The position numbers and the translations under genes were made by a program. A DNA stretch of 22,018 nucleotides. It comes from JACPVU01 sp964373255. GTDB taxonomy: Archaea > Aenigmatarchaeota > Aenigmatarchaeia > GW2011-AR5. The stretch lies in the NCBI GenBank assembly GCA_964373255.1, contig CAYJTG010000012.1:1-22018 (forward strand), read 5' to 3'. Below the pieces are notes generated by a model. The model did not search any database and was not told where the DNA came from. It saw only the letters and a list, made by a program, of their open reading frames with translations. Positions 20,443 to 22,018 of this stretch are shown here, piece by piece; positions within the stretch are counted from its first letter, which is position 1; each line of letters begins with the position of its first letter.

Positions 20443-20755
20443 GCCAATCGAATCTGGTAATAGCTGGTTCCTCCCGAAATGTCTCCCAGGACAGCCTTGT
20501 TCTATGGAAGTTGGTGAGGTAAAGCACTGATTGGGTAGCCAAGAGCCGAGAGGCTCAACTATCCTGTCAAACTCTGAATTTACCAACACCGGAACAGGAG
20601 TGAGGGTAGCGGAGTAAGTTTGTTATCCGAAAGGGAAAGAACCCTGCCTGCAATTAAGGTCCCAAAGTTAGAGCTAAGTGTTATTGAAACTAGTGTTTGA
20701 ACTTAGACACCGGGAAGGTAGGCTTAGAAGCAGCCATCCTATAATCAACGTGTAA

Positions 20756-20825
20756 AAGCCTTTTTTCTTTGGAAGAAAAAGGCCTTTGGGAAAAAAACAT
20801 TATGAAAAAAGACTTCACGATATAA
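20756..20825 (+). other. 23S insertion J4: ORF-less mini-intron (70 nt)
   Basis: It splits CAACGTGTAA / CGGACCCGTTGAG. Ends GCCTTTTTTC / GAAAAAAGAC pair at 9 of 10 positions. Body AGCCTTTTTTCTTTGGAAG / AAAAAGG is like I10 and J7. Confidence 0.78.
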
Positions 20826-21011
20826 CGGACCCGTTGAGTTCTTACGCGGTGAAAATGGACGGGGCTAAGCTCTGCACCGATATTGCAGATACACAAATTC
20901 ATTTGTGTGTGGTAGGGAGGCATGCTGTTTGGGCAGAAGCGTCCTCGTGAGAGGGTGTGGACCATTCAGCAAAGAAGATCCTGCCGGGAGTAGCAATCTA
21001 GTCGGGCGAGA

Positions 21012-21323
21012 AATGGAAGAAGAAAGTAAGGTTTAAGAATATAAAGTAGATAGGAAGGCATATGAATAGAGAAAAAATAATCAACAGAACTTTAGCTACA
21101 GGCGCTATTTTATTTGCTCTTAATTTTGGAGCGTTTACTGGTACAACTTCGTACCCTAATTACGAAATAGCTAAAGACGCTATAGACGGAATTAAAAAAT
21201 ATGTGATACCACTCTATATTCTAACATATCCGGGAACTGAATTAGGATTAGAATATGTTAAGGAAAATCCTATACATGGTCCCATCATGAACAGATAATT
21301 TTTCATCTTTCTTCTTTCACTCA
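21012..21323 (+). other. 23S insertion J5: intron with small membrane ORF (312 nt)
   Basis: It splits AGTCGGGCGAG / ATCCCGACCGCC, a 23S hairpin. Base helix AAGAAGAAAG (about 21017-21026) / CTTTCTTCTT (21308-21317), 10 bp perfect. Confidence 0.82.
21062..21298 (+). CDS. Intron-encoded 78-aa putative membrane protein, unknown family
   Basis: One hydrophobic segment, LATGAILFALNFGAFTG (about residues 11-27), after a basic start (MNREKIINR). A second moderately hydrophobic stretch VIPLYILTYPG lies at about 48-58. C-terminus EYVKENPIHGPIMNR. No endonuclease motif. ATG 21062 is preceded by AGGAAGG (ribosome-binding-like) and GAATATAAAG (about 21037-21046). It may be a cargo gene carried by the intron or a chance ORF; length and start signals favour a real gene moderately. 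Confidence 0.5.
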   Translation: MNREKIINRTLATGAILFALNFGAFTGTTSYPNYEIAKDAIDGIKKYVIPLYILTYPGTELGLEYVKENPIHGPIMNR

Positions 21324-21340
21324 TATCCCGACCGCCTAAA

Positions 21341-21497
21341 AAAGTAAGTGGATACGTTTAGTAGGGCAATATAAAAGAAAACGGGCTATTTCTGAATTTT
21401 ATGGTTCGGTCTTTTGAATAAATGAACCGAGCCGAAATAAACAAAGAAAGAAACTGCTCGTCATTTTCTGCCTTATTTTTTCTACTACTTTGGGTTT
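21341..21497 (+). other. 23S insertion J6: ORF-less intron (about 157 nt)
   Basis: It lies between ATCCCGACCGCCTAAA and GTGTAAGGGTTCC, only about 17 exon bases after J5. AAAGTA (about 21341-21346) pairs with TACTTT (21486-21491). Internal hairpin GGTTC/GAACC at about 21403-21428. No ORF. The 3' boundary is the least sure of the set. Confidence 0.65.
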
Positions 21498-21809
21498 AGT
21501 GTAAGGGTTCCCGCTTAAAGCTTATCTGAGCGGGGTTAGTCCGGTCCTAAGCAGGCCCTTAAGACGAAGTCTGCGAATGGCTAAACGGTTAATATTCCGT
21601 TACCATATGGTGTTTACCGTATGAGGAAGCTTTGGGATAGTTTGAGTATGGTCGTCGCCATATCTAAGTGCTGAAATCGAGGGAGTGTTGTAATGACGAG
21701 AACTCGATGAATGTACGAATGGCTTGGTGTATGCCGAGTTTGAATGATTCCCAGGGTCCATGAAAATCTTATGCGTTACGACATCATTTGCCGGTACCGA
21801 GAACCGACA

Positions 21810-21880
21810 AGCTTTTTCTTTTGAAAAGAAAACCCTTGGAAGAAAGAAAATATATTATAATAGAGAAAAAGCTCGGGAAA
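21810..21880 (+). other. 23S insertion J7: mini-intron, twin of 16S insert I10
   Basis: It splits GAGAACCGACA / CAGGTGC. 71 bases; end pairing AGCTTTTTCT.. with ..AGAAAAAGCT. Nearly the same sequence as 12236-12303. Both sit between an exon with CCG and one with GGTG. Confidence 0.85.
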
Positions 21881-21898
21881 CAGGTGCACTCGCTGAGA

Positions 21899-21953
21899 TT
21901 CGAAGAATAGCTAAAGCTACATGGTTAAGCAAAGCTTATGCTTTTCTTCGAAC
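21899..21953 (+). other. 23S insertion J8: short hairpin insert (about 55 nt)
   Basis: TTCGAAGAA (21899-21907) pairs perfectly with TTCTTCGAA (21944-21952), 9 bp. It stands only 18 exon bases after J7, before AGCATAAGGCGAAGGCG. No ORF. May be a mini-intron. Confidence 0.6.
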
Positions 21954-22018
21954 AGCATAAGGCGAAGGCGTTCGGGAGAATCCATGTCAGGGAACTCGGC
22001 AAATTAGTCCCGTATCTT

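Larger units (their letters stand above)
17401..22018 (+). rRNA. rrl: 23S ribosomal RNA gene, 5' part, with at least 8 insertions
   Basis: Begins about 17401 (GCTAGCTCCCAAGCTGTCAG...GGATTGCTTGGCTCGAG, the archaeal 23S 5' pattern) and runs off the window. Conserved pieces in order: GACGAAGGTCGTGGCAAGCTGCGA, CCGTGAGGGAAAGCTTAAAAG, GACCCGAAAATCTGG, TGATCTAGCCCTGGGCAGG, GGTAATAGCTGGTTC, ATTAAGGTCCCAAAG, GGACGGGGCTAAG, TAGTCCGGTCCTAAGC, AGAACCGACA...CAGGTGC. About 60% of the gene is present, to roughly E. coli position 1700. The peptidyl transferase centre lies outside. Eight inserts (J1-J8) interrupt it. It has its own promoter and is not linked to 16S. Confidence 0.96.

Overview
The window is archaeal. 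Evidence: a 16S gene starting with the archaeal 5' motif and ending in the anti-SD CCTCCT, an archaeal-type 23S, intron-containing tRNAs, TrmY (an archaeal tRNA pseudouridine-54 methylase), TATA boxes 20-30 bp upstream of leaderless ATGs, and BHB-type introns. The 16S exon text resembles small-genome DPANN lineages (ARMAN/Micrarchaeota-like). That placement is a judgement from memory, not a computed phylogeny.

Layout. 1-294: broken 3' end of a P-type metal ATPase gene. 350-2632: surface protein with Ig-like repeats and a C-terminal membrane anchor. 2639-2973: a terminator hairpin and two Y-shaped palindromic elements, one with terminal inverted repeats and an 8-bp direct repeat (MITE-like). 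2992-3597: trmY. 3856-4831 (minus): a pair of genes, a four-helix membrane protein and a tandem winged-helix regulator. 4891-5601: structured intergenic DNA plus a 31-aa CxxC microprotein. 5602-5717: tRNA-Leu(GAG) with an unusually placed intron. 5778-8297: M1 aminopeptidase. 8350-8622: acylphosphatase. 8627-14298: 16S promoter, leader and 16S gene. 14510-16913: an eight-bladed PQQ-like propeller, tRNA-Ala(TGC) with a canonical intron, an AdoMet-decarboxylase-like gene (minus) and a cupin. 16931-22018: 23S promoter, leader and the 5' part of 23S, cut by the window edge.

The outstanding feature is the rRNA. The 16S gene spans about 5.3 kb because I count about 14 insertions. Removing them leaves about 1.47 kb, a normal archaeal 16S length, with conserved motifs rejoined at the junctions. 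At least eight more interrupt the part of 23S present. Most begin and end in complementary stretches that form a helix across the intron base, as expected for splicing-endonuclease (BHB) introns. They fall into three sorts: ORF-bearing introns (four LAGLIDADG proteins, one HTH/NUMOD3/VSR-like nuclease, and several small proteins that are not recognisable endonucleases); ORF-less introns of 110-170 nt; and A/T-rich mini-introns of 55-81 nt, two of which (one in 16S, one in 23S) are almost the same sequence and look recently mobile. Two of the small intron proteins (75 and 94 aa) share a C-terminal FGPI...YP motif and may be a new intron-associated family.

16S and 23S are about 3.1 kb apart, separated by unrelated genes, each with its own TATA-like promoter, so the usual 16S-tRNA-23S operon has been split. 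Intron boundaries were placed by comparison with conserved rRNA from memory and are good to within a few bases.
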